DNA of 64,000 bases from an uncultured Chloroflexota bacterium (GTDB lineage Bacteria; Chloroflexota; Chloroflexia; Thermomicrobiales; UBA6265). This document shows positions 10,350 through 19,560 of this stretch, one piece after another. The stretch's first letter is position 1. Each line of letters begins with the position of its first letter. Made by a program: the position numbers and the translations under genes. The DNA lies in assembly GCA_937901745.1 (NCBI GenBank), contig CALGSZ010000131.1, positions 1 to 64,000 of the forward strand, given 5' to 3'. The notes under the pieces were generated by a model that made no database searches, was not told the DNA's origin, and worked only from the letters and a program-made list of their open reading frames with translations.

Positions 10350-11233
10350 GTTCCTGATTGGCGCTCTCGCGGGCTGAGCGCTTGGGCGAGCCCGTCGCCG
10401 ATGAGATAGAAGGCGAGGACGGTGACGAGAATGGCGATACCCGGGAAGACGGACGGCCACCAGGCGGTCATGATGGACGCGCGTTCATCGTTGATCATGC
10501 GTCCCCAGGATGCCTTGTTGGGATCGCCCAGGCCCAGGAACGAAAGGCCAGCTTCGATCAGGATGGCGCTGGCAATCTGGAGCGTGCTGTTGGCGATGAT
10601 GGGCTGGATGCCGTTGGGGACGATGTGACGCAAGAGGATGCGGGACCGACTCTCGCCGAGGGCGACCAGTGCCTGGACGAAGGTGCGCTCGCGCAGCGTC
10701 AGTACCTGGGCGCGCATCAGGCGGGCGTTGGTCGGCCAGCTGGTGAGGCCGATCACGACCATGACGTAGATGATGCCGTTGCCGAGCGTGGCGACGACGA
10801 CGATGATCAAGAAGAACGCGGGGATGATCAGGAACATGTCGGTGATGCGGCTGAGGATCACGTCCACCCAGCCGCCGAAATAACCGGCGATGCTGCCGAC
10901 GACGATCCCGACCACGGCGGCAATCCCCGCGGCGACGAAACCGATAGTGAGTGAGAGGCGTGCTCCGTAGAGAATCTGGCTCAGGACATCGCGTCCGAGG
11001 TGGTCAGTCCCGAGCGGATGGCCTTCCGCGCCAGGACGCAGAAAGCGGGCGGCGCCGAGCGCGAAGGGATCGGAGGGGGCCAGTGCTGGAGCGAGCAATG
11101 CGGCCGCCGCGATCACGACCAGCATCACGAGGCCGATGACGCCGGATCGGCTGGCGGCGTAGGCATGCCACGCGGCGCGGGCACGGCCACGTCGACGTGC
11201 GGCGGGAATGGGAACTGCTAGCGCCTCGTTCAT
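10346..11233 (-). CDS. Peptide ABC transporter permease (DppC type)
   Basis: 295-residue inner-membrane permease with about six hydrophobic segments, the first at residues 33-52 (VIGLVMLVVIAAAALLAPAL). GTDHLGRDVLSQILYGARLSL is the DppC/OppC periplasmic signature, and the EAA loop (ALGESRSRILLRHIVPNGIQPI) near residue 200 contacts the ATPases. It overlaps the downstream ATPase by 4 bp and follows the DppB-type permease after 9 bp. Confidence 0.9.
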   Translation of the reverse strand: MNEALAVPIPAARRRGRARAAWHAYAASRSGVIGLVMLVVIAAAALLAPALAPSDPFALGAARFLRPGAEGHPLGTDHLGRDVLSQILYGARLSLTIGFVAAGIAAVVGIVVGSIAGYFGGWVDVILSRITDMFLIIPAFFLIIVVVATLGNGIIYVMVVIGLTSWPTNARLMRAQVLTLRERTFVQALVALGESRSRILLRHIVPNGIQPIIANSTLQIASAILIEAGLSFLGLGDPNKASWGRMINDERASIMTAWWPSVFPGIAILVTVLAFYLIGDGLAQALSPRERQSGT

Positions 11234-11242
11234 CGGCGCCCC

Positions 11243-12208
11243 CTATCGCAGCCGAATGCGCGGATCGAGCGCGGCATAGACAATGTCCGTCAAGAGGATG
11301 GCCAACGAGACGGTCACGGCGAGCAGGAGATAGATGCCGAGCAGGAGCGGGTAGTCCCGCCGGAACACGGCATCGAGCGTGAGTCGGCCGATTCCGGGCC
11401 AGGCGAAGACGATCTCGACCAGCGCCGCGCCGGTGACGACGAAGCCGAGGCTGAGGCCGAAGACCGTCACCGTCGGGAGCAGCGCGTTCCGCATCGCATA
11501 GCGCCGGAAGATGCGACCATGCGGCATCCCGGTGGCGCGGAAGGTCGTCACGTAGTCCTCACGTTGCTGCTGCACGACGCTGGCGCGGGTGATGCGGTAG
11601 AAGATCGGCATCTGCACCAGGACCAATGTCAAAGTGGGCAGGACCATGTGGTGCGCCACGTCCAGCCAGGCGCGCCAGCCCGTGTATCCGGCGCGCACGT
11701 CCCGCATGCCGGAGGTCGGGAACCACCCCAGCTTGGACGCGAAGATCAAGATCAGCAGGAGGCCGAGCCAGAAGGCCGGGATAGCGAAGAAGGTGTAGCT
11801 CAGGAACGAAAGGCTGAGGTCGAGGCGCGACATCGTTCGCCGGCCTGCCGCCGCGCCGAGCAGCGCGCCCCCGACGAAGGCGATCACGGCGCTGGTGCCG
11901 GTGAGGAGGAGCGTGGCCGGCATGCGGTCCAAGATGAGATCGAGGACCGGCCGGCGGTAGGCGAACGAGATCCCCAAGTTGCCCTGCGCCAGCTCCTTGA
12001 GATAGCGCAGGAACTGGACCGGAAGGGGATCGTCGAGGCCCAGCGCGCGCCGGGTGGCTTCGATCTGGGCCTCGGTTGCGATGTCTTGTCCAGCGTAGAT
12101 GCGGGCGGGATCGCCAGGGGCGAGGTGAAGCAAGGCAAAGTTGATGACGATCGACAGGAAGAGTGTTGGGATGATCGTCAGCAGTTGCCGCCCGAGATAG
12201 CGTCCCAC
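11243..12208 (-). CDS. Peptide ABC transporter permease (DppB type)
   Basis: 321 residues. The N-terminus MGRYLGRQLLTIIPTLFLSIVI is a membrane segment followed by the DppB pattern LLHLAPGDPA; the EAA loop is TFRATGMPHGRIFRRYAMRNALLP around residue 225. It pairs with the DppC-type permease to form the translocation pore. The gene lies 9 bp downstream of the binding-protein gene, so stoichiometry may be set by translation, because no terminator-like hairpin lies between. Confidence 0.9.
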   Translation of the reverse strand: MGRYLGRQLLTIIPTLFLSIVINFALLHLAPGDPARIYAGQDIATEAQIEATRRALGLDDPLPVQFLRYLKELAQGNLGISFAYRRPVLDLILDRMPATLLLTGTSAVIAFVGGALLGAAAGRRTMSRLDLSLSFLSYTFFAIPAFWLGLLLILIFASKLGWFPTSGMRDVRAGYTGWRAWLDVAHHMVLPTLTLVLVQMPIFYRITRASVVQQQREDYVTTFRATGMPHGRIFRRYAMRNALLPTVTVFGLSLGFVVTGAALVEIVFAWPGIGRLTLDAVFRRDYPLLLGIYLLLAVTVSLAILLTDIVYAALDPRIRLR

Positions 12209-12217
12209 CGCGTTTGC

Positions 12218-13912
12218 TTACTCCCGTGCAATGCGTGTCAGGGTGAAGCGGTTGAGTCCGACCTGGCTGGCGACCGGATCGTCGTTGTCGAAGAAGACTC
12301 CCGAGACGCGATCCGAGTAAGGATACGGAACGACCACGTTCGCGAGCGGCACGATCGGCAGATCCCGAGCGAGGATCGCTTGGAGCTCCATGTACTTCGC
12401 CGCGCGCGACTCTTGATCGGTCCCCGCGTCTCCCTCGTCGAGCAACCGATCAATATCCGGATTACTGAGCCGCCAGTGATTGACCGAGCCGCCGGTGCCA
12501 ACGCGGATCCGCAGGTTGGCGGGATCCGGGCCTTGGAAGCCGTTGATCAGGCCGATGTCGAAGTCGCCCGCCTGCATGCGGTCACCATAGGCGCCGATCT
12601 CCAGCCCCACGAGTTCGACGTCAATGTTGATCGCCGCGAGCTGCTGCTTGAGCACCGTGGCGATGTCGCCGTACTCAGGGCTGGCGGTGAAGTAGACCAG
12701 CTGCGCCTTGAACCGCGACCCGCCGTTGGCTGGATACCCGGCCGCGTCGAGCGCGGCGGCCGCGGCCTCAGGGTCGAAGGACGGGGCCTGCGCGTCGTTG
12801 TTCACGGCCCAGGAGATCGCCGAGGTGTAGAACGTGGTCGCGGCGCTGCCAATGCCGGCCAGCGCGATCTCGACGATCTGGTCGCGATCGATCGCCTGCG
12901 CGATCGCCTGCCGCACCTCCGGCTTGTTGAACGGCTCCTTCTCCAGGTTGAAGCCGATGTAGTAGACGCTCGGGTACTGCTTGAGCGCCACCTTGATGCC
13001 CGGCGTCTCCTGCAGGGTGGGCACCTGCGATGCCGGCGGCGAGGGGGAGTGCAAGACGTCCGCTTCGCCGTTGAGCAGCGCCTGCAGCGCGGTGTTCGCG
13101 TCCGGGATGATGTTGAAGATCAGCCGATCGACATACGGCCCCTCGCCGAAGTAATCGAGATTGGCCTCCAGCTCGATACTCGAGCCCGGCTCATAGCTGA
13201 CGAGCTTGAACGGTCCGGAGCCGATGGGCGACTGGTTGGCGGGATTCTGCGTCCAATCCGTCCCCTGATAGATGTGCGCGGGGAGGATGAACGTACCATA
13301 CCAAGCGATGAAGCCAAGAATGGAGGCCGACGGCTGCTTGAGGCGGCAGACCGCCGTACGGTCGTCGGGGGTTTCCACGCCCTCGATTGGGCTCAGCAGC
13401 GTCGCCGCCGGCGCGGCGGGATCGGCCACGATCTGCTCGAAGGTGTACTTGACGTCGGCGGAGGTGACGGGCTGGCCATCATGCCAGGTGGCGCCTTCGG
13501 CCAGGGTGAAGGTGACTGAGAGACCGTCCTCGGCCACCTCCCAGGAAGTCGCTAGCTCCGGGATGACCTCGTAGGTCCCGTTCAGGGATAGCAGCGTGTT
13601 GTAGATGTTGCTGGCAATGGGGAAGCCGCCGTCGTCCACCTGGAAGTCGGGATTGAAGCTCAAGGGATCGCTGCTGACGATCACGACCAGCGTCCCATCG
13701 CCGCCCTTTTGCGCCGTTGGCGTTTGCAGGCCAGCGGCGCGGGCACGCTGCATGGCCCAACGGCCGGTGGCCGCGCCCAAGCCGGCCAGACCAAGCGCGA
13801 CGCCACGTCCCAAGAGCCGGCGCCGGCTCCACGAGACCTCGCGGAGCTGCCGCTCCAACAATGCGATCTCTTCCGCGTTCAATCGGGTCCTGCCACTGCT
13901 GCGCGAGCTCAT
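12218..13912 (-). CDS. Peptide-type solute-binding protein (SBP family 5), Tat-like signal
   Basis: 564-residue extracytoplasmic binding protein of the DppA/OppA family. The core pattern SWEVAEDGLSVTFTLAEGATWHDGQPVTSADVKYTFE lies near residues 120-155 and PEVRQAIAQAIDRDQIVEIA further on. The N-terminus has a long n-region, then SRRRLLGRG and a hydrophobic stretch, resembling a twin-arginine signal instead of a Sec lipoprotein signal; no lipobox Cys is evident. It delivers peptides to the DppB/C-type permeases downstream and follows the M14 peptidase gene by 31 bp. Confidence 0.9.
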   Translation of the reverse strand: MSSRSSGRTRLNAEEIALLERQLREVSWSRRRLLGRGVALGLAGLGAATGRWAMQRARAAGLQTPTAQKGGDGTLVVIVSSDPLSFNPDFQVDDGGFPIASNIYNTLLSLNGTYEVIPELATSWEVAEDGLSVTFTLAEGATWHDGQPVTSADVKYTFEQIVADPAAPAATLLSPIEGVETPDDRTAVCRLKQPSASILGFIAWYGTFILPAHIYQGTDWTQNPANQSPIGSGPFKLVSYEPGSSIELEANLDYFGEGPYVDRLIFNIIPDANTALQALLNGEADVLHSPSPPASQVPTLQETPGIKVALKQYPSVYYIGFNLEKEPFNKPEVRQAIAQAIDRDQIVEIALAGIGSAATTFYTSAISWAVNNDAQAPSFDPEAAAAALDAAGYPANGGSRFKAQLVYFTASPEYGDIATVLKQQLAAINIDVELVGLEIGAYGDRMQAGDFDIGLINGFQGPDPANLRIRVGTGGSVNHWRLSNPDIDRLLDEGDAGTDQESRAAKYMELQAILARDLPIVPLANVVVPYPYSDRVSGVFFDNDDPVASQVGLNRFTLTRIARE

Positions 13913-13943
13913 TGTTCCTCCCTCCGGGTGTCACACACGCCTG

Positions 13944-15353
13944 TCAAGCCGGATGCGCGGTCACATCGAGACTTTCAGGAATGGCTTCCACCTTGCTGTC
14001 GTCGCCGAGCAGGTGGCTCACCGTCGCCAGAACGGCACCGAGCTGGACGGCCACAAGGCTGCGGATCGGCACCACGCGAAGATTCGGGAGCGTGCTCTCG
14101 AGCCGTGTGGCCCACTCGTCGAACGTCTGCCGCGCTTCGACGAGGCCTTGGCGAATGGCGGGCGTGCCGTTTCCGATCGCGATCTCCCCTTCGAGCATCC
14201 GCACGGCCATGCCAAGCCAAAGTAGCCGGTAGAACTGGACTTGCTCGTTGGAGCTGAAGAGCTCGGCAACCGTGGCTGGGCGATCCGTCTCCGCGGCGCG
14301 CTCGGCCCATTGGCGCTCCGCCTCGCGGGAGGCTCCCAATGCCTCGATCCACCAACGAACGCTCGTCTCGAACGGCGAATGACCGCGCAGGTCCCGCGCA
14401 ACGGAGCCATAGATCGCCTCGATCGCGCGGGAGGCTTCGGCGTTGAGATCAAGGCCGCGCAGGATGGCGTCACGCCGGCGGGTATTGGTTGGGGTGGAGT
14501 CGTTGACGCGCGGGTCGTCGTAGTAGGCGACCTCGATGATCAGGCTGAACGTGCCGTACTTGCGAGCGTATTCGTCGCTCGAGGCGCCGGACAGGGTCGC
14601 GGTCGGATCGACGCCGTTGGACTCCAGATAGTCATAGGTGTCTTTCGTACCCAGCGTGCCGTAGATGGCGGGCGCGAGAAGGCGAGCGTAGGGCACCTCC
14701 GGCTCGCCGAGGTTCAGCGGCAGCCCTTCCCATTCCGGGATGCGATGGAGGAGGTCGTAGAGGGCGGGCGCCTCGCGCGTGATGTAGTAGTAGACACCGC
14801 CGAAGCCCGCGTTGTGCAGCGAGACCATCACGGCCGGCTGTAGCTCATCAATCACGCGCATCAGCATCTGCGTTTCCGGCAGCGCCCGGTCGAAGTAGTG
14901 CCGCTTGTAGGAGATCGGGAAGGTCCACTCGACCTGCTCGTGGCTGGCCGGGCGGTAGAAATGCCGGGCGTAGTTGCGTGGTGTGAAGGGGCCGGCGAAC
15001 CAGCCCTCATTCAGCCGCGTGCCATCCGGGTCAACGCAGGGGATGAGGTGCCAGGTCACGTCACCAAGCTCGCGGATGGACGCGTCTTGGCAGAGCGTCC
15101 GCGAGAGGTGATGAACCAGCATCGCGCCGATCGGCTCGTTGGGGTGCGGGCAAGCGAACAGGAAGACGTTCTTGCTGCCCTGTCCCACGGACAGCATGTG
15201 AATGGGCTCACCGAGGCGAGAGGTGCCCACGCGGCGCAAACGCGCGAGGTCCGGGAACTGCTCGGCGAGCGCGGCGATTCCGGTGCTGAGCTCATCCACG
15301 GTAAGGAAGCGGTCCATCTGCGGGATTTGACGCATTGCGTCTCGGATATCCAC
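13944..15353 (-). CDS. M14-family zinc carboxypeptidase
   Basis: 469 residues from a GTG start. Zinc ligands of the M14 fold are visible: HPNE (His70, Glu73) and His180 in VSLHN; the catalytic Glu is probably Glu274 in LIIEVAYY. The substrate carboxylate arginine is likely in FTPRNYARHFYRP. I chose GTG 15353 because a GGGGGAT site precedes it; a TTG further upstream (15405-15407) directly abuts the promoter -10 box and would lie before the transcript start. There is no signal peptide, so it should act in the cytoplasm, trimming peptides imported by the transporter encoded just downstream. The last 200 residues are helical and not part of the core peptidase fold. Confidence 0.85.
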   Translation of the reverse strand: MDIRDAMRQIPQMDRFLTVDELSTGIAALAEQFPDLARLRRVGTSRLGEPIHMLSVGQGSKNVFLFACPHPNEPIGAMLVHHLSRTLCQDASIRELGDVTWHLIPCVDPDGTRLNEGWFAGPFTPRNYARHFYRPASHEQVEWTFPISYKRHYFDRALPETQMLMRVIDELQPAVMVSLHNAGFGGVYYYITREAPALYDLLHRIPEWEGLPLNLGEPEVPYARLLAPAIYGTLGTKDTYDYLESNGVDPTATLSGASSDEYARKYGTFSLIIEVAYYDDPRVNDSTPTNTRRRDAILRGLDLNAEASRAIEAIYGSVARDLRGHSPFETSVRWWIEALGASREAERQWAERAAETDRPATVAELFSSNEQVQFYRLLWLGMAVRMLEGEIAIGNGTPAIRQGLVEARQTFDEWATRLESTLPNLRVVPIRSLVAVQLGAVLATVSHLLGDDSKVEAIPESLDVTAHPA

Positions 15354-15408
15354 AGCGATCCCCCAAGGCCACGGGAAGGGAAGTCGGTAAGACGAACGCC
15401 GCTGCAAT

Positions 15409-15414
15409 ATTATA
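15409..15414 (-). promoter_or_regulatory. -10 box of the M14/peptide transporter operon
   Basis: A perfect TATAAT lies on the minus strand, about 55 bp upstream of the chosen GTG. TTGACG lies 12 bp upstream of it, which is too close for a standard -35, so the promoter may need an activator, possibly the divergent GntR-type regulator. Confidence 0.45.
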
Positions 15415-15494
15415 CAGCCCAGCTAGCGTCAATAGATAGCGCCTCTTGACTCGTCCGTGATATGTTACGCGCGCCCAAACGGTGATCTACATGT

Positions 15495-16229
15495 ATGGCG
15501 TTGTGCCCAGGGCTAGGGATGAGGACTGAGCAAGAAGCGACCGCCGTGCCTGAGGCGATGCAGATCGATGCCGCGTATCGCGCGATTCGCCGCGCCATTT
15601 TGTGCTGCGACCTGGCACCCGGCGATTACGTGTCAGAGGCGAAGCTCGCCGCCGCGTTCGGGTTCGGACGCGCAGCCGTCCGCGCGGCATTGATCCGGTT
15701 GGACCATGAGCGGCTGGTGCAGGCCGTGCGACGGCGCGGCTACATCGTGTCGGCGATCACGTTCAAGTCCGTGCAGGATCTCTTTGGCCTGCGCCTCATC
15801 ATCGAGCCGGCGGCCGCTCGGCTCGCGGCAACTCGCGCCGACTCCGGGCTCATCTCTGAACTGAGGCGCTTGAACGAGCGGTGCGACCCAGCCTCCGCCG
15901 ATAGCGATCTGAACTTGCTGCGTGAGGCGAACAAGACGTTCCACTTGACGGTGGCCCGTGCCTCGGGCAACGAGCGCTTGGCGAGCCTCTGTGAGCAGAC
16001 GATGGATGAGCTGGACCGCGTGCTGTACCTCAGGCAGGTGGGGCTCATGCTCGAGCGCGCGGGCGCGTCGGTGGAGGAGCACCAGCGCATCATCGACGCG
16101 CTGGCCGCCAGGAATGCGGATCTCGCGGAGCAAGTGGCCCGCGAGCACATTCTGCCCAATCAGCGCGCGGTGATTGACGCGCTGATCGCCAGTCCCGGCC
16201 TCCAGGGGATCAACCTCGCGGACGTCTGA
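15495..16229 (+). CDS. GntR-family transcriptional regulator, FCD domain
   Basis: 244 residues. The N-terminal winged helix (AIRRAILCCDLAPGDYVSEAKLAAAFGFGRAAVRAALIRLDHERLVQAVRRRGYIV) is at about 27-85, and the C-terminal all-helical FCD ligand-binding domain has the pattern RLIIEPAAARLAA, REANKTFHLTVARASGNERL and EEHQRIIDALAARNADLA with metal-binding Asp/His positions. Members sense organic acids or sugar acids. It is divergent from the peptide operon and convergent with the CUT2 sugar genes, so it may control either. The start could also be the ATG at 15519; neither has a strong ribosome-binding site. Confidence 0.85.
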   Translation: MALCPGLGMRTEQEATAVPEAMQIDAAYRAIRRAILCCDLAPGDYVSEAKLAAAFGFGRAAVRAALIRLDHERLVQAVRRRGYIVSAITFKSVQDLFGLRLIIEPAAARLAATRADSGLISELRRLNERCDPASADSDLNLLREANKTFHLTVARASGNERLASLCEQTMDELDRVLYLRQVGLMLERAGASVEEHQRIIDALAARNADLAEQVAREHILPNQRAVIDALIASPGLQGINLADV

Positions 16230-16273
16230 CCGGATCGGCGAGCGCGAAGCCTCGAGTGCCGGGGAGCGTCGAA

Positions 16274-17164
16274 TCAGCGAGGCTGGTCTGATGTGTGGTG
16301 GACCACCTGTGCCTCGGCGTGGAACTCCCGCCCAGCCTCCTTCAGCTTTTCGGCCGCGAGGCGGTCGGTGCGGGCGAACTCTTCCAGCTCGTGGCTGAGC
16401 TCATCGAGCTCTTCGCCGCCGGCCATCATCGCCACCACCTCCTCCCGGGTCACCTCCGACTTGCGGAAGGTGCCGTAGGAGCGGCCGCGATTGAGAAGGG
16501 TGAACCGGTCCCCGATCGGATAGGCGTGGTGGACGTTGTGCGTGATGAAGACCACGCCGAGCCCGCGAGCGCGCGCCTGGGCGATGTAGCGCAACACGAC
16601 GCCCGCTTCCTTGACGCCGAGCGCGGCGGTCGGCTCGTCGAGGATCAGCACCTTCGCGCCGAAGTAGACCGCGCGGGCGATGGCGACCGACTGCCGCTCA
16701 CCGCCGGAGAGCGTCCCGACTGCCTGCGCCGTGTCGCGGACGTGGATGCCCATCTTGGCGAGCTCTTCGCGGGTGATCCGGTCCGCCGTCGCTACATCGA
16801 ATCGCTTGAACGGCCCCCAGCCGCGGGTCGGCTCCGAGCCGAGGAAGAAGTTCCGCGAGATGCTCATCAGGGGCACGATCGCCAAGTCCTGGTAGACGGT
16901 GGCGATCCCGGCGTTGAGCGCATCGCGCGGGGAGTTGAAGCGCGTCGGCTTCCCTTCGACGAGCAGCTCGCCCTCGTCAGGGGAGTGCACGCCGGAGATG
17001 ATCTTGATCAGCGTGGATTTGCCCGCGCCGTTGTCGCCGAGGAGGCACATGACTTCCCCGGCGTAGACAGACATCGAGACATCCTTGAGGGCGATGACGT
17101 TGCCGAAGTACTTGGAGACGTTCCGCAATTCGACCAACGGCGTCCCGTTCGTGGTCGCGCTCAT
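16274..17164 (-). CDS. CUT2 sugar ABC transporter ATP-binding protein
   Basis: 296 residues with a single nucleotide-binding domain: LLGDNGAGKST (Walker A), TLSGGERQSVAIARA (signature) and VLILDEPTAALG (Walker B). Most ribose/xylose CUT2 ATPases are double-domain of about 500 residues; single-domain forms resemble the FrcA type. The C-terminal 50 residues are charged and helical (ELDELSHELEEFARTDRLAAEKLKEAGREFHAEAQ), an extension beyond the core. The start overlaps the permease stop by 4 bp. Substrate is likely a monosaccharide or polyol; inositol is possible because of the nearby iol operon, but this is inference. Confidence 0.88.
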   Translation of the reverse strand: MSATTNGTPLVELRNVSKYFGNVIALKDVSMSVYAGEVMCLLGDNGAGKSTLIKIISGVHSPDEGELLVEGKPTRFNSPRDALNAGIATVYQDLAIVPLMSISRNFFLGSEPTRGWGPFKRFDVATADRITREELAKMGIHVRDTAQAVGTLSGGERQSVAIARAVYFGAKVLILDEPTAALGVKEAGVVLRYIAQARARGLGVVFITHNVHHAYPIGDRFTLLNRGRSYGTFRKSEVTREEVVAMMAGGEELDELSHELEEFARTDRLAAEKLKEAGREFHAEAQVVHHTSDQPR

Positions 17165-18225
17165 CGGCGCACCTCCATCGCCCGGTTGCGCACGAACCGG
17201 TTGATCAGCACCGCTGCCAGCAGCATCGCTCCGAGCACTGCCTGGAACCAGTCCGCGTCAACACCCATGAAGACGATACCCTGTTGCACCATCCCAAAGA
17301 TTAGCGCGCCGAAGACGGCGCCGATCGCCGAGCCGTAGCCGCCGGTGAGCAGCGTCCCTCCGATCACTGCCGCGACGATCGCGTAGAACTCGCGGAAGTT
17401 GCCGCGCAGCACATCGGAGTTGGTGAAGGTGACGGCTTGGATCGTCGCGACGAGCCAGCCGCTGACCGCCGTGCCGATGAAGAGGAGGATCTTGACGCGA
17501 ATCACCGGCACGCCGATGTTCCGAGCCGCTTGCACGTTGCCGCCCACGCCGGTGATCCAGTTCCCGAACGGCGTGCGGAGCAGGATCCAGGTCGCCAGTG
17601 CGGCAATGGCGAGCCACCAGAGGATCGAAATCGAGAACTCCGCGCCCGCGATTTTCAGCCGGCTGGCGAAGACCGCCTTCGCTGTCTCGTAGCCGGGAAC
17701 ATTGCCTAGGCCGCCAAGCTGTGTCCGCCCGGTGATTTGGCGTGTCAAGCCGATCGTGGCGCCGCGGACGATGAAGAGCATTGCCAGCGTCACGATGAAT
17801 GAGGGCAGCCCGGTGGTGAGGACGATGTAGCCGTTGATGATGCCGACGGCGATCGCAAAGAGGAGCGAGGCGGCGATTGCCGCCCAGATATTCCACCCGT
17901 ACTCGACGCTGAGAACAACGATGATCATGCCGCAGGCGCCGAGGACGGAGCCGACGGAGAGATCGAACTCGCCGCCGATCATTAGGAGCGCGACCGCGAC
18001 GGCCAAGATGCCGAGTTCGGCCGCGACCTGCAGATAGTTCGCGGTGCCGCGCGCGGAGAGGAAGCCGCGATCGCCCGCAAAGATCGCGAAGAAAACCCAA
18101 ACGACGATGGAGCCGGAGACGGCGCCCATCTCCGGGCGAACCATCAAGCGGCGCAAGGGATTGACACGAGCCAGTCGCTCGTCCGCCGCCGGACGCTGGC
18201 CGGCAACCTCCTCCGTAACTGCCAT
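17161..18225 (-). CDS. CUT2 sugar ABC transporter permease
   Basis: 354-residue membrane protein of the RbsC/FrcC family with 8-10 hydrophobic segments. Typical stretches are LLMIGGEFDLSVGSVLG, YIVLTTGLPSFIVTLAMLFIVRG and NIGVPVIRVKILLFIGTAVSGWLVA. The GGTLLTGGYGSAIGAVFGALIFGMVQQGIVFMGVDADWFQAVLGAMLLAAVLIN tail is characteristic of the family. It lies 58 bp downstream of the binding protein gene and overlaps the ATPase gene by 4 bp. Confidence 0.9.
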   Translation of the reverse strand: MAVTEEVAGQRPAADERLARVNPLRRLMVRPEMGAVSGSIVVWVFFAIFAGDRGFLSARGTANYLQVAAELGILAVAVALLMIGGEFDLSVGSVLGACGMIIVVLSVEYGWNIWAAIAASLLFAIAVGIINGYIVLTTGLPSFIVTLAMLFIVRGATIGLTRQITGRTQLGGLGNVPGYETAKAVFASRLKIAGAEFSISILWWLAIAALATWILLRTPFGNWITGVGGNVQAARNIGVPVIRVKILLFIGTAVSGWLVATIQAVTFTNSDVLRGNFREFYAIVAAVIGGTLLTGGYGSAIGAVFGALIFGMVQQGIVFMGVDADWFQAVLGAMLLAAVLINRFVRNRAMEVRR

Positions 18226-18283
18226 CGAGTCCCCCGGGAGTGTCCGGGCGGCCGCCGAAGCAGCCGCCCGGACGTGAAGCGAG

Positions 18284-19258
18284 TTAGCGAGTGCCTGCCG
18301 CGCTGAGATCCTTGACGCGAGCGGCGTTCTCCGCGGTCACGAAGCCCGGCCCGGTCATGAGGACATCATTCGCGATCGTGTTGAGGTTGGTGTTGTAGAG
18401 GGTGAGCAGGACGATCGGCAGGTAGCCCTGCAGGTACTGCTGCTGGTCAATCGCGAAGAGCATCTCACCGGCCTCGATGGCATCGAGCACCTCGGGCGAG
18501 AGGTCGAACGTCGCGAGCTGGATCTCGCCGATCTTGCCCGCGGCCCGCAGCGCGGCCAGCGCCGGCGCGGCGCCGGTCGGGCCGAGCGTCATGATGCCAT
18601 TGATGTCCGGGTTGGAAGCGAGGGCAGCCTCGATGCGCTGCTGCGAGCCAGTCGGGTCCGCCAGGTCAACGGCCAGTACCTCGACCGTCGCGCCAGCGGC
18701 CGTCATCGCGTCCGTGAAGCCCTGGCAGCGAAGATCGAGCGCCTGGTTACCGACCTCCTGATTGACGCAAAGCGCATTGGTGACGCCAGCGGCCGCCATC
18801 CGCTCACCGCCGCCGAAGCCCGCCTCGTACTCGGTCTGACCGACGTGCGTCAGGACGCCAAGCTCCTTGGCGACGTCGCTACCGGAGTTCATCGAGATGA
18901 CGGGGATACCAGCCTCGACCGCGCGCTGAATGGCCGGGCCGAGCGCATCGGGATCGGGGATCGAGACGACGAGGCCGTCCGGGTTCGAGGCGACGGCGGC
19001 GTCGATCAGCTGGGACATCGCCACCATGTCAAAGGTGTTGGGCGCCTGATATTCGACCTGGACTCTCATGTCCTCGGCCGCTTGCTGCACGCCGCGCTGC
19101 ACGACGGACCAGAAGGGATCGGACGCCTGCCCGTGAGAAACCACGACGAAGCGGAGACCGGCGCGGTCATCATCCTGACTGAGGGCGTGAGTAGTCACGC
19201 CGACCGTGCCGATGAGGGCTACGAGCATAATCGCGAGCAATCGAATGTGTCGGGTCAT
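18284..19258 (-). CDS. CUT2 sugar-binding protein
   Basis: 324 residues with a Sec signal peptide (MTRHIRLLAIMLVALIGTVGVTTHALS) and the periplasmic-binding-protein type 1 fold of RbsB-like proteins (FVVVSHGQASDPFWSVVQRGVQQAAEDM; GLVVSIPDPDALGPAIQRAVEAGIPVISMNSG). I chose the ATG at 19258, 9 nt after GGAGGAG; TTG and GTG codons just upstream are also in frame but closer to the ribosome-binding site. It is the first gene of the three-gene CUT2 operon. There is no lipobox Cys, so it may be soluble or retained by its signal segment. Confidence 0.88.
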   Translation of the reverse strand: MTRHIRLLAIMLVALIGTVGVTTHALSQDDDRAGLRFVVVSHGQASDPFWSVVQRGVQQAAEDMRVQVEYQAPNTFDMVAMSQLIDAAVASNPDGLVVSIPDPDALGPAIQRAVEAGIPVISMNSGSDVAKELGVLTHVGQTEYEAGFGGGERMAAAGVTNALCVNQEVGNQALDLRCQGFTDAMTAAGATVEVLAVDLADPTGSQQRIEAALASNPDINGIMTLGPTGAAPALAALRAAGKIGEIQLATFDLSPEVLDAIEAGEMLFAIDQQQYLQGYLPIVLLTLYNTNLNTIANDVLMTGPGFVTAENAARVKDLSAAGTR

Positions 19259-19326
19259 GGTCACCAACTCCTCCGTTGCTCAGGCGGCGCTCCAGCGAGC
19301 CGCCGCGAACCGCTCATTCGGATACT

Positions 19327-19560
19327 TCATGCTCTTGACCGTCTTCTCTCTACTTCCGCGTTCCTCCTTTCTGCCACGGGCCGTCCATCGCTGAACGCCG
19401 CCAGTAGGCGCTGCGCCCGGTGGATGTGGCACTCGCAGCAGGGCCCATCATGCTGCCTGTGGCGTAGCTGACGGCCGCCGACCGTTAGCCACACCGCACA
19501 TCCGTTGGGAATGGACTGCATCATACAGCACAGGCCAAAATAGCTGCACATCGTCGTCAC
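19327..19560 (-). CDS. Possible small Cys-rich protein upstream of the CUT2 operon
   Basis: A 77-codon frame from a GTG, reading MTTMCSYFGLCCMM... and later GPCCECHIHRAQRLLAAF, with seven Cys and several His in the first 50 residues, resembling a metal-binding knuckle. It ends 68 bp before the binding-protein start on the same strand. Against it: no convincing ribosome-binding site, about 70% G/C at third positions (lower than the clear genes nearby seem to show) and an Arg-rich, codon-unbiased end. I do not recognise a family. The 369-bp gap it occupies otherwise shows only weak promoter-like matches (TATGAT at about 19524-19529). Confidence 0.25.
   Translation of the reverse strand: MTTMCSYFGLCCMMQSIPNGCAVWLTVGGRQLRHRQHDGPCCECHIHRAQRLLAAFSDGRPVAERRNAEVERRRSRA

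Noticed and set aside
11519..13519. A 666-codon open frame on the plus strand opposite the peptide permease and binding-protein genes
   Set aside because: It is an antisense shadow produced by high G/C at third positions; the minus-strand frames have clear family motifs and the plus-strand protein is low-complexity Asp/Glu/Arg/His with no domain.
15405..15407. TTG as the start of the M14 peptidase
   Set aside because: It directly follows the TATAAT -10 box, so it should be upstream of the transcript start; the GTG at 15353 has a ribosome-binding site.
16248..16284. AGCCTCG/CGAGGCT inverted repeat between the GntR and CUT2 genes as a terminator
   Set aside because: Only 7 bp with a 23-nt loop and no U-run; too weak to annotate.
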